9,183 bases of DNA from a bacterium. Its GTDB lineage: Bacteria > Patescibacteriota > Saccharimonadia > Saccharimonadales > UBA4665. Below the pieces are notes generated by a model. It searched no databases. It worked only from the letters and a program-made list of their open reading frames with translations, and was not told where the DNA came from. Location of the stretch: assembly GCA_021846765.1 (NCBI GenBank), contig JAJZWH010000040.1, positions 1-9,183 on the forward strand. Reading direction: 5' to 3'. The stretch's first letter is position 1. Each line of letters opens with the position of its first letter. A program made the position numbers and the translations under genes. Below are positions 1 through 4,172 of the stretch, in pieces.

Positions 1-4
1 AATA

Positions 5-40
5 TGGCGGGTCGTAGTGCAAGATATCTGGAACTATTTT
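5..40 (-). repeat. Cassette-boundary repeat R1
   Basis: On the plus strand it starts TGGCGGGTCGTAGTG and ends CTGGAACTATTTT. On the coding strand it reads TAGTTCCAG...CCCGCCA. The stop codon TAG of the antitoxin at 34-306 is the first triplet of the repeat. It contains an imperfect hairpin: TAG/CTA outer pairs and an inner AGA-TA-TCT palindrome with unpaired bases between. It belongs to the same subtype as R3 and R5. Confidence 0.85.
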
Positions 41-306
41 GCAGCAACTGCCTTATGTAGTATAGAAGATACTAATGTCTGGTAAGGCATGCCCTCTTCT
101 ACGGCCTTTGCCTTTATCCTATATAGGTCTTGTTCGCTCAGGCGTATATTAATGTTCCTGGTCTTACTAAGAGTAGCTTTAGCAGCAAGCTTAGCCTTTT
201 CTATCTCTTTTTTCATATCTTCGGCCTCAACATACCCACCATTTTCAATAGCCTCAAGCTCTTCTCTCTCTTCTTGGTCAAGGTCTTGCGGGTTAAAGTA
301 TTTCAT
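34..306 (-). CDS. CopG/BrnA-like ribbon-helix-helix antitoxin
   Basis: A 90-residue antitoxin. The N-terminal half (about 1-45) is acidic and Lys-rich and likely wraps the toxin. The C-terminal half holds the CopG-type ribbon-helix-helix pattern: strand NINIRLSEQD at about 51-60, then helices DLYRIKAKAVEEG and PYQTLVSSILHK. That fold normally binds operator DNA as a dimer. It follows the toxin gene by 4 nt, the toxin-first order known from BrnTA modules. Translation is probably helped by AAGGAG placed 7 nt before the ATG, inside the end of the toxin gene. The stop codon falls inside boundary repeat R1. The family is clear; BrnA rather than another CopG antitoxin is inferred from the partner and gene order. 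Confidence 0.85.
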   Translation of the reverse strand: MKYFNPQDLDQEEREELEAIENGGYVEAEDMKKEIEKAKLAAKATLSKTRNINIRLSEQDLYRIKAKAVEEGMPYQTLVSSILHKAVAAK

Positions 307-310
307 AAGA

Positions 311-589
311 TTACTCCTTTTCCTTTAAAAACTTATTAGTATATTTGCGACTTGGGTAAATTGTCTTTAGAAATATTTTTTCATTATCTTCAATAAAGGG
401 TATGCAATAAATGTAATCATCAAAGTCAATAATATATATTTTTTGATTAGGATATTTCTGTTTATTGGGGTGCTCTATAACGGCCAATATATGCCCTTCA
501 TTAATATTATTGACTACCTCTTCGAACCCAATCCCTCGGCTAGACCTTAGTAATGTACTTTTTTGCCTATCCCAATCGAAGGGTTTCAT
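311..589 (-). CDS. BrnT-like ribonuclease toxin
   Basis: A 92-residue protein beginning MKPFDWDRQKS, with GFEEVV at about 21-26. This resembles the BrnT opening (F-x-W-D-x-x-K, then a G-F/V-S-F-E-E-A-like segment). The middle and end form strands (KIYIIDFDDYIYCIPFIED, then KIFLKTIYPSRKY) typical of small RelE/BrnT-fold toxins, with the usual C-terminal R-K-Y. Such toxins cleave RNA; that activity is known of the family and not shown here. It precedes its antitoxin by 4 nt. No Shine-Dalgarno is visible before ATG 589, but a promoter -10 lies 6 nt upstream, so a leaderless mRNA is likely. It could be a divergent relative labelled only as toxin or DUF in databases. Confidence 0.75.
   Translation of the reverse strand: MKPFDWDRQKSTLLRSSRGIGFEEVVNNINEGHILAVIEHPNKQKYPNQKIYIIDFDDYIYCIPFIEDNEKIFLKTIYPSRKYTNKFLKEKE
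314..319 (-). promoter_or_regulatory. Shine-Dalgarno of the BrnA-like antitoxin
   Basis: AAGGAG on the minus strand, 7 nt before ATG 306, overlapping the last codons of the toxin gene. It stands out because most other starts in this array lack such a site. It would let the antitoxin be translated more strongly than its leaderless toxin partner. Confidence 0.8.
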
Positions 590-595
590 AAGTTA

Positions 596-631
596 ATGTT
601 ATTACATATTGTATTGAATGTCAATAATATG
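596..631 (-). promoter_or_regulatory. Promoter and operator of the BrnTA-like module
   Basis: Minus-strand TTGACA (619-624), 17 nt spacer, TAACAT (596-601), then 6 nt to the toxin ATG. An inverted repeat covers the -35: CATATTGTATTGA (605-617) against TCAATAATATG (621-631), with a two-base bulge in one arm. This is a natural site for autorepression by the RHH antitoxin. The -10 matches consensus at 4 of 6 positions. Confidence 0.65.
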
Positions 632-660
632 CATAATACATGTTTCTATCATTTTCTACT

Positions 661-687
661 AAAAACACCTCTAAATTAGAAGTGTTT
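661..687 (-). terminator. Rho-independent terminator after the VapBC cassette
   Basis: On the minus strand the RNA forms AACACUUCU-AAUUU-AGAGGUGUU, a 9-bp stem with one G-U wobble, followed by UUUAG so that the stem runs into five U. Read on the plus strand the wobble becomes a C-A mismatch and there is no U tract, so it works for minus-strand transcripts. It lies just beyond boundary repeat R2, the same layout as the terminator beyond R4. Confidence 0.75.
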
Positions 688-701
688 AAATATAAGCATA
701 A

Positions 702-737
702 TGGCGGGACATCGAGTCGAATTTTCGAAAACTAGAC
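702..737 (-). repeat. Cassette-boundary repeat R2 (divergent, tRNA-3'-end-like)
   Basis: It shares the TGGCGGG edge (CCCGCCA on the coding strand), but the inner part differs: palindromic TTTTCGAAAA followed by TTCGACTCGATGTCCCGCCA. This stretch resembles a tRNA T-loop plus acceptor end; the tRNA-Gly in this window has TTCGACT in its T-loop. The T-loop-to-CCA distance is 3 nt shorter than in a true tRNA, so it is not a functional tRNA end. Spacing between neighbours and position after the vapC stop support it as a boundary. Confidence 0.6.
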
Positions 738-759
738 AGTGGCAATTAAGTACCTGAAA

Positions 760-1155
760 TTAATTCGCATTGATCTTTAATCTCTTCAATATACCGTCAT
801 CAAAAGTTAGTATATCTGAGACCTTGTCACTGTTCTTTAACGCTAGTAGCCAGCAATCTTCGAACGATAAGGGTTTCTCTTTACTAAACAACTTTACGGT
901 TGCTTCAAGAAGCTCTCTGTCAGGAATCGAGAATATATTATTAGAGAGTAAAGATTCGTATATTAGAACGACTTGTTTTTTGTTTAATTCGTATACAGAC
1001 CTAAGGACATAGCCAAATTCTGCGAATATTACTCTATCTAGCAATATGCTATTTGGTTTAGCTTCTGTAATCATTGTTGTAGCTTTTTCAAATAGCTCTT
1101 CATTATCCTTAGTAAAGTAACGAACTAGAATAGAGCTGTCTATTGCTACTGCCAT
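760..1155 (-). CDS. VapC-family PIN-domain ribonuclease toxin
   Basis: A 131-residue single PIN domain. The expected acidic metal ligands are all present: D6 in AIDSSILVRYF, E46 in FAEFGYVL, D100 in SFEDCWLLA, and D119/D120 in LTFDDGILKRL. PIN toxins are Mg-dependent endoribonucleases, in characterised VapC often cutting tRNA or rRNA; the target here is unknown. ATG 1155 lies inside the last codons of the antitoxin (10-nt overlap), so translation is probably coupled. The length is normal and no damage is visible. Repeat R2 follows the stop by about 23 nt, farther than in most sister cassettes. Confidence 0.9.
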   Translation of the reverse strand: MAVAIDSSILVRYFTKDNEELFEKATTMITEAKPNSILLDRVIFAEFGYVLRSVYELNKKQVVLIYESLLSNNIFSIPDRELLEATVKLFSKEKPLSFEDCWLLALKNSDKVSDILTFDDGILKRLKINAN

Positions 1156-1409
1156 TTCAGTCCCTTTTTGTAAAAGTTAGACCTAGCATTTTTAATATCT
1201 TCATCTGTGGCTGGCTTAATACTACGTTCCTTGAGGTTGGCAGCTATAGAATCAGCCACATCCTTCATAGATGGGACTTTCTCGATTACTAAATAATTGT
1301 TTCCTGTCTTGAACTGAACCTTATCGTTAGCAGATATGCCCAACTTTTCTCTTGCTTCTTTTGGGATGGTAACTTGAAACTTACTAGTAATACTATATGA
1401 TGTACTCAT
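1146..1409 (-). CDS. AbrB/SpoVT-type antitoxin (VapB/MazE-like)
   Basis: An 87-residue protein. Residues 1-47 form a swapped-hairpin AbrB domain with the classic TSKFQVTIPKEAREKLGI and a following K-x-G strand. The rest (about 48-87) is a helical, charged toxin-binding tail. It binds DNA and masks the PIN toxin encoded downstream with a 10-nt overlap. The start codon lies 7 nt after a consensus TATAAT, with no Shine-Dalgarno between, so the transcript is probably leaderless. AbrB-type antitoxins pair with either VapC or MazF; the PIN neighbour decides for VapBC. Confidence 0.9.
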   Translation of the reverse strand: MSTSYSITSKFQVTIPKEAREKLGISANDKVQFKTGNNYLVIEKVPSMKDVADSIAANLKERSIKPATDEDIKNARSNFYKKGLKWQ

Positions 1410-1410
1410 A

Positions 1411-1444
1411 CTATTAATTATAGTAATACTGAGATATTTATCAA
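1411..1444 (-). promoter_or_regulatory. Promoter and operator of the AbrB/VapC module
   Basis: Minus-strand TTGATA (1439-1444), 16 nt, TATAAT (1417-1422), then 7 nt to ATG 1409. The -10 lies inside an inverted repeat (ACTAT-TAATT-ATAGT, 1410-1424), a fitting target for AbrB-type autorepression. The distance predicts a transcription start at or next to the ATG. Confidence 0.75.
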
Positions 1445-1453
1445 TACTACTTT

Positions 1454-1696
1454 TTAGACACTGCTGAACATAATCTTACCGCAGTGCAAACATTTACCCG
1501 TTTTATATTTGTAACCAAAGAAACCCTCCTCAGCTCGCCATACAACATCATGCTTCACACCTACCTTACCACGACACCATTTGCGAGTATTTTTACTTGA
1601 GTAAAACTTAGTAATAGGCTCGCTATGATCATGTTTAAAATCACGCTTTAATATGCCACTGGCACGCCAACTATCTGAGTTTTCTTTAATTCTCAT
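1454..1696 (-). CDS. Small zinc-ribbon-like protein of unknown function
   Basis: An 80-residue basic protein. Likely metal ligands are C41 (KWCRGK), H49 (VKHDVVW), C69 and C72 (CLHCGK), giving C-x7-H...C-x2-C. The conserved-looking aromatic and basic patches suggest a structural zinc site and perhaps nucleic-acid contact. It is the only intact non-TA gene in the array and shares its block with the AbrB/VapC module, starting 44 nt upstream of that module's antitoxin end of promoter. No Shine-Dalgarno is seen. A TAAAAT sits 6 nt before the ATG but lacks a convincing -35. I do not recognise a named family. It may be cargo, or the block may be two cassettes whose shared boundary repeat was lost. 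Confidence 0.6.
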   Translation of the reverse strand: MRIKENSDSWRASGILKRDFKHDHSEPITKFYSSKNTRKWCRGKVGVKHDVVWRAEEGFFGYKYKTGKCLHCGKIMFSSV

Positions 1697-1733
1697 GGTT
1701 TTATTTTATCATTACCCTATAAATTGTAGTTTT

Positions 1734-1780
1734 TCGAACAGGAGTAACATCCGGTTTGGGGTAAATATCGAACAGGAGTA
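1734..1780. repeat. Pair of 13-bp direct repeats upstream of the zinc-ribbon gene
   Basis: TCGAACAGGAGTA occurs at 1734-1746 and again at 1768-1780 on the plus strand, 34 bp apart centre to centre. It lies in the leader between repeat R3 and the zinc-ribbon-like gene. The minus strand reads TACTCCTGTTCGA. It could be a tandem operator or a duplication scar; nothing else in the window matches it. Confidence 0.7.
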
Positions 1781-1789
1781 GAGTATGCT

Positions 1790-1826
1790 TGGCGGGCCGT
1801 AGTGGAAGACATCTGGAACTATTTCA
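1790..1826 (-). repeat. Cassette-boundary repeat R3
   Basis: Plus strand TGGCGGGCCGTAGTGG...CTGGAACTATTTCA. It is nearly identical to R1 and R5 in the hairpin (TAG, AGA-CA-TCT, CTA), with the full GGCCCGCCA edge on the coding strand that matches the tRNA-Asp 3' end. The toxin at 1833-2093 stops 6 nt before it. Confidence 0.85.
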
Positions 1827-1832
1827 TCTCAG

Positions 1833-2093
1833 TTAGCGGCATAATTGACTATGAGTACCAATATGGGTAAATAGTGCCGTTTCATCATCTATCAAGTAGT
1901 ATATTGCCTTATAGTCTCCAGTAATATCAATGCTATAGCTACCCTTATAGGGTGTATAAATAGCATGGTTGCGTAACTGACCGTTTAACGGGTCATCAGT
2001 AAACATTTCTATACGTTCAGCTATCTTCCGCTTAACCGTAGGAGGCAGCTTATCAGCCCTCTTTATAAAGCTCTTATGAAAAACAACGTTCAT
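1833..2093 (-). CDS. RelE/YafQ-family mRNA interferase toxin
   Basis: An 86-residue RelE-superfamily toxin. YafQ-type landmarks are visible: FHKSFIKRADKLP at the start, GQLRNHAI at about 38-45, the ITGDYKAIYY strand, and the ending HIGTHSQLCR. The family cleaves mRNA in the ribosomal A site, using histidines of the LRNH and GTH motifs. Two positions are unusual: the common D-L/Y-R is DYK, and the usual terminal Q-L-Y is Q-L-C. The start overlaps the antitoxin stop (ATGA). The toxin frame is intact although its antitoxin is damaged, so it may have weakened activity. Confidence 0.85.
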   Translation of the reverse strand: MNVVFHKSFIKRADKLPPTVKRKIAERIEMFTDDPLNGQLRNHAIYTPYKGSYSIDITGDYKAIYYLIDDETALFTHIGTHSQLCR

Positions 2094-2374
2094 AATGACT
2101 TGAGAAAATCAGATATTTCCTTACTGCTAAGCAACACGTGAGATAAATTCTTGCCCCGCTTATAATCACAAACTGCCCGGGTAAGCTTTTTCTCTGTCTC
2201 AGGCTTTAAACGAGGTAAAGCCGACAGCGTAATAGAACGACTACGGACAAACTCTTTTAGATTAGCAATTACTATAGTACTCAGAGGCACGCCTAGTTAA
2301 TCGGCAAGCTCTTGTGCGTCCTGTTTTAAAGACTTGCTTTTAACATTAAGAATTGTTTTATCTAGTGTATTTAT
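2090..2374 (-). pseudogene. RelB/DinJ-like antitoxin with premature stop and lost start
   Basis: In one frame from 2374 the minus strand encodes NTLDKTILNVKSKSLKQD, then AQELAD, a TAA stop (2297-2299), then LGVPLSTIVIANLKEF and so on. This is the usual DinJ/RelB N-terminal pattern (ADELG-x-x-L-S-T) with Glu replaced by a stop, a one-base G-to-T change. The expected start is ATA at 2372-2374, exactly 7 nt after a TATAAT, where sister cassettes have ATG. A short form could start at GTG 2290 (66 residues); it would keep the toxin-binding tail but lose most of the ribbon-helix-helix DNA-binding part. Either it is a pseudogene, or a truncated non-repressing antitoxin survives. Confidence 0.8.
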
Positions 2375-2410
2375 ATACCAAATTATATACATCGGTATAT
2401 TACTAGTCGA
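2373..2410 (-). promoter_or_regulatory. Promoter and operator of the damaged RelB/YafQ module
   Basis: Minus-strand TCGACT (2405-2410), 17 nt, TATAAT (2382-2387). A perfect 7-bp inverted repeat, ATATACC (2373-2379) and GGTATAT (2394-2400), brackets the -10. The promoter looks intact even though the first gene has lost its start codon and gained a stop. Confidence 0.7.
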
Positions 2411-2426
2411 TAATTTTACAAAGAAC

Positions 2427-2448
2427 AGTCCCTCTAAAGGGAGGGACT
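2427..2448 (-). terminator. Hairpin terminator after the RHH/VapC cassette
   Basis: A perfect 8-bp stem AGTCCCTC/GAGGGACT with a 6-nt loop. On the minus strand it is followed by GUUCUUUG, a weak U tract. It occupies the same place relative to R4 as the 661-687 terminator does to R2. The two are joined to their repeats by a nearly identical linker (plus strand TTAAAYATAAGYATAA), so terminator, linker and repeat may travel as a unit. Confidence 0.6.
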
Positions 2449-2463
2449 TAAACATAAGTATAA

Positions 2464-2500
2464 TGGCGGGCCGTAGCTAGCCAGGTTTGGAACTATTTCA
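2464..2500 (-). repeat. Cassette-boundary repeat R4
   Basis: Plus strand TGGCGGGCCGTAGCTAGCC...TTTGGAACTATTTCA. It is the second subtype, shared with R6: hairpin TAG, CCA-GGTT-TGG, CTA, with an unequal internal loop (CTAG against AA). The coding-strand edge GGCCCGCCA equals the tRNA-Asp 3' end. The toxin stop TGA (2498-2500) is the first triplet of the repeat. Confidence 0.85.
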
Positions 2501-2896
2501 CCCTAAATCAGCATGAGAGATTTGAGGCAGATGCTTAAAATCACCATCTAGGGTAAGTAACTTGCCCCCTAACTGCCTACTAGCAGCTGCGATCCAAATG
2601 TCATTGATAGACAAAGCGACCCCATGTTCTTTAGCCCAAGCAGCAAGCTCAGCATAGATGATGGATGTATCTTGGTTCGGGTACGCTAGCTCGAAAGATA
2701 ACTTCTGAACTACGTGGGCATACTTAGCAAGGTTATCCGATTGGCGTGATCCATGCATAAAGCCAAAACGAATTTCAGCATCAGTAGCTAGAGGAATTAT
2801 GTATTGATCAAACTCCTTGCTTGCCACAACTTTCAGTATAGCTTGATCTTCATCTAGAAAATGTGATAGCGCTGTAGTATCAAAAACTAAGGTCAT
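2498..2896 (-). CDS. VapC/FitB-type PIN-domain ribonuclease toxin
   Basis: A 132-residue PIN domain starting MTLVFDTTALSHFL. The acidic ligands are D6, E41 (DAEIRFGF), D99 (SINDIWIAA) and D117 with D119 (LTLDGDFKHL). A longer reading frame runs upstream to 3070, but that part lies over the antitoxin in another frame and carries no PIN sequence, so ATG 2896 is chosen. This gives a 17-nt overlap with the antitoxin, typical of coupled vapBC pairs. It is an RNA-cleaving toxin by family; the target is unknown. The stop codon is the first triplet of R4. Confidence 0.9.
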   Translation of the reverse strand: MTLVFDTTALSHFLDEDQAILKVVASKEFDQYIIPLATDAEIRFGFMHGSRQSDNLAKYAHVVQKLSFELAYPNQDTSIIYAELAAWAKEHGVALSINDIWIAAASRQLGGKLLTLDGDFKHLPQISHADLG

Positions 2897-3173
2897 GCTC
2901 GTCACTTTTTTGTTTAGCTTTAGATATAGCATCCATTTCGGCAATAGCCGTTTCTGCAGTAGCAATGTCGTTACTGCTAATGCGATGTTGGCGGAGTGTT
3001 TCCCGTATAAGTTGCAAGCGTTGTTCTGTAGTATTCGTGCCTGCAGCCTGTTGCAGAGCTCCCACGACAAGATTATTAAGACTCACACCCTTGCGAGATG
3101 CTATTTTAGTAAGTTGCCGCTTTGTGTGTAAATCAACACCACGGATGGTAAGCTGTAGACTTGAATCATTCAT
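2880..3173 (-). CDS. Ribbon-helix-helix antitoxin (FitA/VapB-like)
   Basis: A 97-residue protein. Residues 1-45 match the Arc/FitA-like RHH pattern: strand LQLTIRGVDLHTKRQL, then helix RKGVSLNNLVVGALQQA. The C-terminal half (about 46-97) is a charged, mostly helical, Ala- and Glu-rich tail expected to occupy the PIN toxin's active site. The toxin gene begins inside its last codons. A perfect inverted repeat just before the ATG is its likely operator. The family is confident; the exact subfamily name is not. Confidence 0.85.
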   Translation of the reverse strand: MNDSSLQLTIRGVDLHTKRQLTKIASRKGVSLNNLVVGALQQAAGTNTTEQRLQLIRETLRQHRISSNDIATAETAIAEMDAISKAKQKSDEHDLSF

Positions 3174-3212
3174 AATGCCTACATTTTACTACAGGCATTG
3201 TATGCGGGTCAA
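3174..3212 (-). promoter_or_regulatory. Promoter and operator of the RHH/VapC module
   Basis: Minus-strand TTGACC (3207-3212), 18 nt, TAAAAT (3183-3188), then 9 nt to ATG 3173. The perfect 7-bp inverted repeat AATGCCT (3174-3180) and AGGCATT (3193-3199) flanks the -10 and touches the start codon. A repressor bound there would block both promoter and start. Confidence 0.75.
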
Positions 3213-3224
3213 TATATATTCACT

Positions 3225-3261
3225 TAGCGGGCCGTAGTGCAAGATATCTGGATCTATTACA
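3225..3261 (-). repeat. Cassette-boundary repeat R5
   Basis: Same subtype as R1 and R3 (plus strand GCGGGCCGTAGTGCAAGATATCTGG). Two substitutions stand out: TAGCGGG at the edge instead of TGGCGGG, and GGATCTA instead of GGAACTA. The first would turn the CCA-like end into CTA. Confidence 0.8.
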
Positions 3262-3285
3262 CGAAAAGTCTTGCTCTCAAAACCT

Positions 3286-3547
3286 CTAACCATAAAGCTG
3301 GTCATGAGTGCCAACTAACATAAGCACTATTTTATTTTTCCTAACCTTTAGGTAGTTAACTCGTAAATCTTCCGCCATGGTTAAGGAATATTGAAGATAG
3401 TATTTACCCTTTAGCTGGTGCACCCTAAGCTGTTTTTTTGTTTTGATTGATTACTAACATTTTTAAGGCCGCCATAACTTGTAGTTGTTGTGTACGGATT
3501 AGCTTAGCCCACATTTTATCGTAGTGCTTATGTGTTTGGACTTGCAT
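3286..3547 (-). pseudogene. YafQ/RelE-family toxin with a frameshift at an A7 run
   Basis: From ATG 3547 the frame reads MQVQTHKHYDKMWAKLIRTQ and on to INQNKKTA before a stop. The frame one base over then continues LRVHQLKGKYYLQY, AEDLRVNYLKV and LVGTHDQLYG to a TAG at 3286-3288. Together these form a complete YafQ-like toxin of 86 residues if one A is removed from the seven-A run (plus-strand T7 at about 3431-3437). The key LRVH, DLR and GTHDQLY motifs lie after the shift. It overlaps the antitoxin by 20 nt. It could be a true inactivating mutation, a phase-variable homopolymer, a programmed frameshift or a sequencing error; the sequence alone cannot decide. Confidence 0.85.
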
Positions 3548-3827
3548 GGCCTAGACTATTTAAGTGTCTCTCAAGCTCATCAAAGGTATTAAATGGCCCA
3601 CTGAGGTTGCGATTAGCTTTAATGTCATCTTCTATTTTCTCAAGCTCTTTAGCAGTCTTTTTGTTGGGAATGAACTCTTCCTCAAAAATAACTCTTCGCT
3701 CAGCCACAACTTCTCTAAGCTTATTTTCGACGACAGTACTCAAGCTCAAGCCTAATTTCTGGGCAAGTTTCTGAGCTTGTTCTTTTACATCAGCATCTAT
3801 CTTAACAGTTATAGGTATTTGACTCAT
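3528..3827 (-). CDS. RelB/DinJ-family antitoxin
   Basis: A 99-residue antitoxin. Residues 5-45 show the RelB/DinJ ribbon-helix-helix core (ITVKIDADVKEQAQKLAQKL, then LSLSTVVENKLREVV). The tail, about 60-95, carries KELEKIEDDIKANRNLSGPF, a motif also seen in shorter form (EEDIKNDRN) in the antitoxin at 4172-4450. It neutralises the YafQ-like toxin encoded next, which is frameshifted. The antitoxin itself is intact, so this module may now act only as a repressor or antitoxin, possibly protecting against related toxins. The ATG lies 6 nt after the proposed -10. Confidence 0.9.
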   Translation of the reverse strand: MSQIPITVKIDADVKEQAQKLAQKLGLSLSTVVENKLREVVAERRVIFEEEFIPNKKTAKELEKIEDDIKANRNLSGPFNTFDELERHLNSLGHASPNT

Positions 3828-3832
3828 ACTTG

Positions 3833-3862
3833 CAAAGTAATACTTCTAATGTACTTTGTAAA
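3833..3862 (-). promoter_or_regulatory. Promoter and operator of the RelB/frameshifted-YafQ module
   Basis: Minus-strand TTTACA (3857-3862), 17 nt, TACTTT (3834-3839, weak), then 6 nt to ATG 3827. The perfect 7-bp inverted repeat CAAAGTA (3833-3839) and TACTTTG (3852-3858) covers both elements. Confidence 0.6.
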
Positions 3863-3871
3863 TATGTCATC

Positions 3872-3908
3872 TGGCGGGTCATAGCTTGCCAGGTTTGGAA
3901 CTATTTCA
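3872..3908 (-). repeat. Cassette-boundary repeat R6
   Basis: R4 subtype (plus strand TGGCGGGTCATAGCTTGCC, then AGGTTTGGAACTATTTCA). It differs from R4 at only three positions over 37 bp, although the two flanking cassettes differ in content. The stop TGA of the toxin at 3906-4172 is its first triplet. Confidence 0.85.
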
Positions 3909-4172
3909 GCTCTTGTACAACTGATCATGGTTGCCTACTGCTTCAAACAATACCCTGTCGCCACTAATTACTTTGAAATGTAATCGTAAATCACCACCGA
4001 CACTAATTGATCGGTAACCATTCCATTTACCATAAAGAGCGTGGTTGCGCAGATCTTTGTGAAAAGGTTCATCAATGAATAGCTCAATTACATCAAGAGC
4101 TTTTTGGCGCTGTCTGGCATTGAGACGATCTTGAAACTGCCTATCAAAGCTTTTGCTGAAATCTATGTTCAT
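3906..4172 (-). CDS. YafQ/RelE-family mRNA interferase toxin
   Basis: An 88-residue toxin with the motifs FSKSFDRQFQDRL, KDLRNHALYGKWNGYRSI, GGDLRLHFKV and EAVGNHDQLYKS. These are the catalytic-fold landmarks of YafQ-like RNases (LRNH, DLR, x-H-D-Q-L-Y). Asn replaces Thr in the usual G-T-H. The ATG overlaps the antitoxin stop by one base (TAATG), so it is translationally coupled. By family it is an RNase acting on mRNA in the ribosome. This tRNA-proximal module looks complete, and its toxin stop lies in R6. Confidence 0.9.
   Translation of the reverse strand: MNIDFSKSFDRQFQDRLNARQRQKALDVIELFIDEPFHKDLRNHALYGKWNGYRSISVGGDLRLHFKVISGDRVLFEAVGNHDQLYKS

Noticed and set aside
89..328. Plus-strand open frames opposite the TA genes (also at 770-1012, 2895-3237, 3532-3774)
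   Set aside because: Low-complexity Leu/Ser/Phe-rich shadows antisense to well-supported genes; no motifs or start signals.
2447..2466. Plus-strand promoter from TATAAT next to R4
   Set aside because: TATAAT arises within the conserved linker, no -35 at a usable distance and no plus-strand gene follows.
2897..3070. Upstream extension of the PIN toxin to 3070
   Set aside because: This part lies in another frame over the RHH antitoxin and carries no PIN features; ATG 2896 gives the normal PIN N-terminus with D6.
5..3908. Canonical integron attC sites
   Set aside because: The repeats lack GTTRRRY and RYYYAAC boxes, are only about 36 bp, and no intI is visible; only the layout is integron-like.
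5..3908. CRISPR array
   Set aside because: Repeat spacing is 650-1090 bp with genes between, not short spacers, and no cas gene is present.
5..3908. Xer dif/pdif modules carrying TA genes
   Set aside because: TA modules bounded by short sites recall pdif modules, but I see no 11-6-11 XerC/XerD core and all repeats point the same way.
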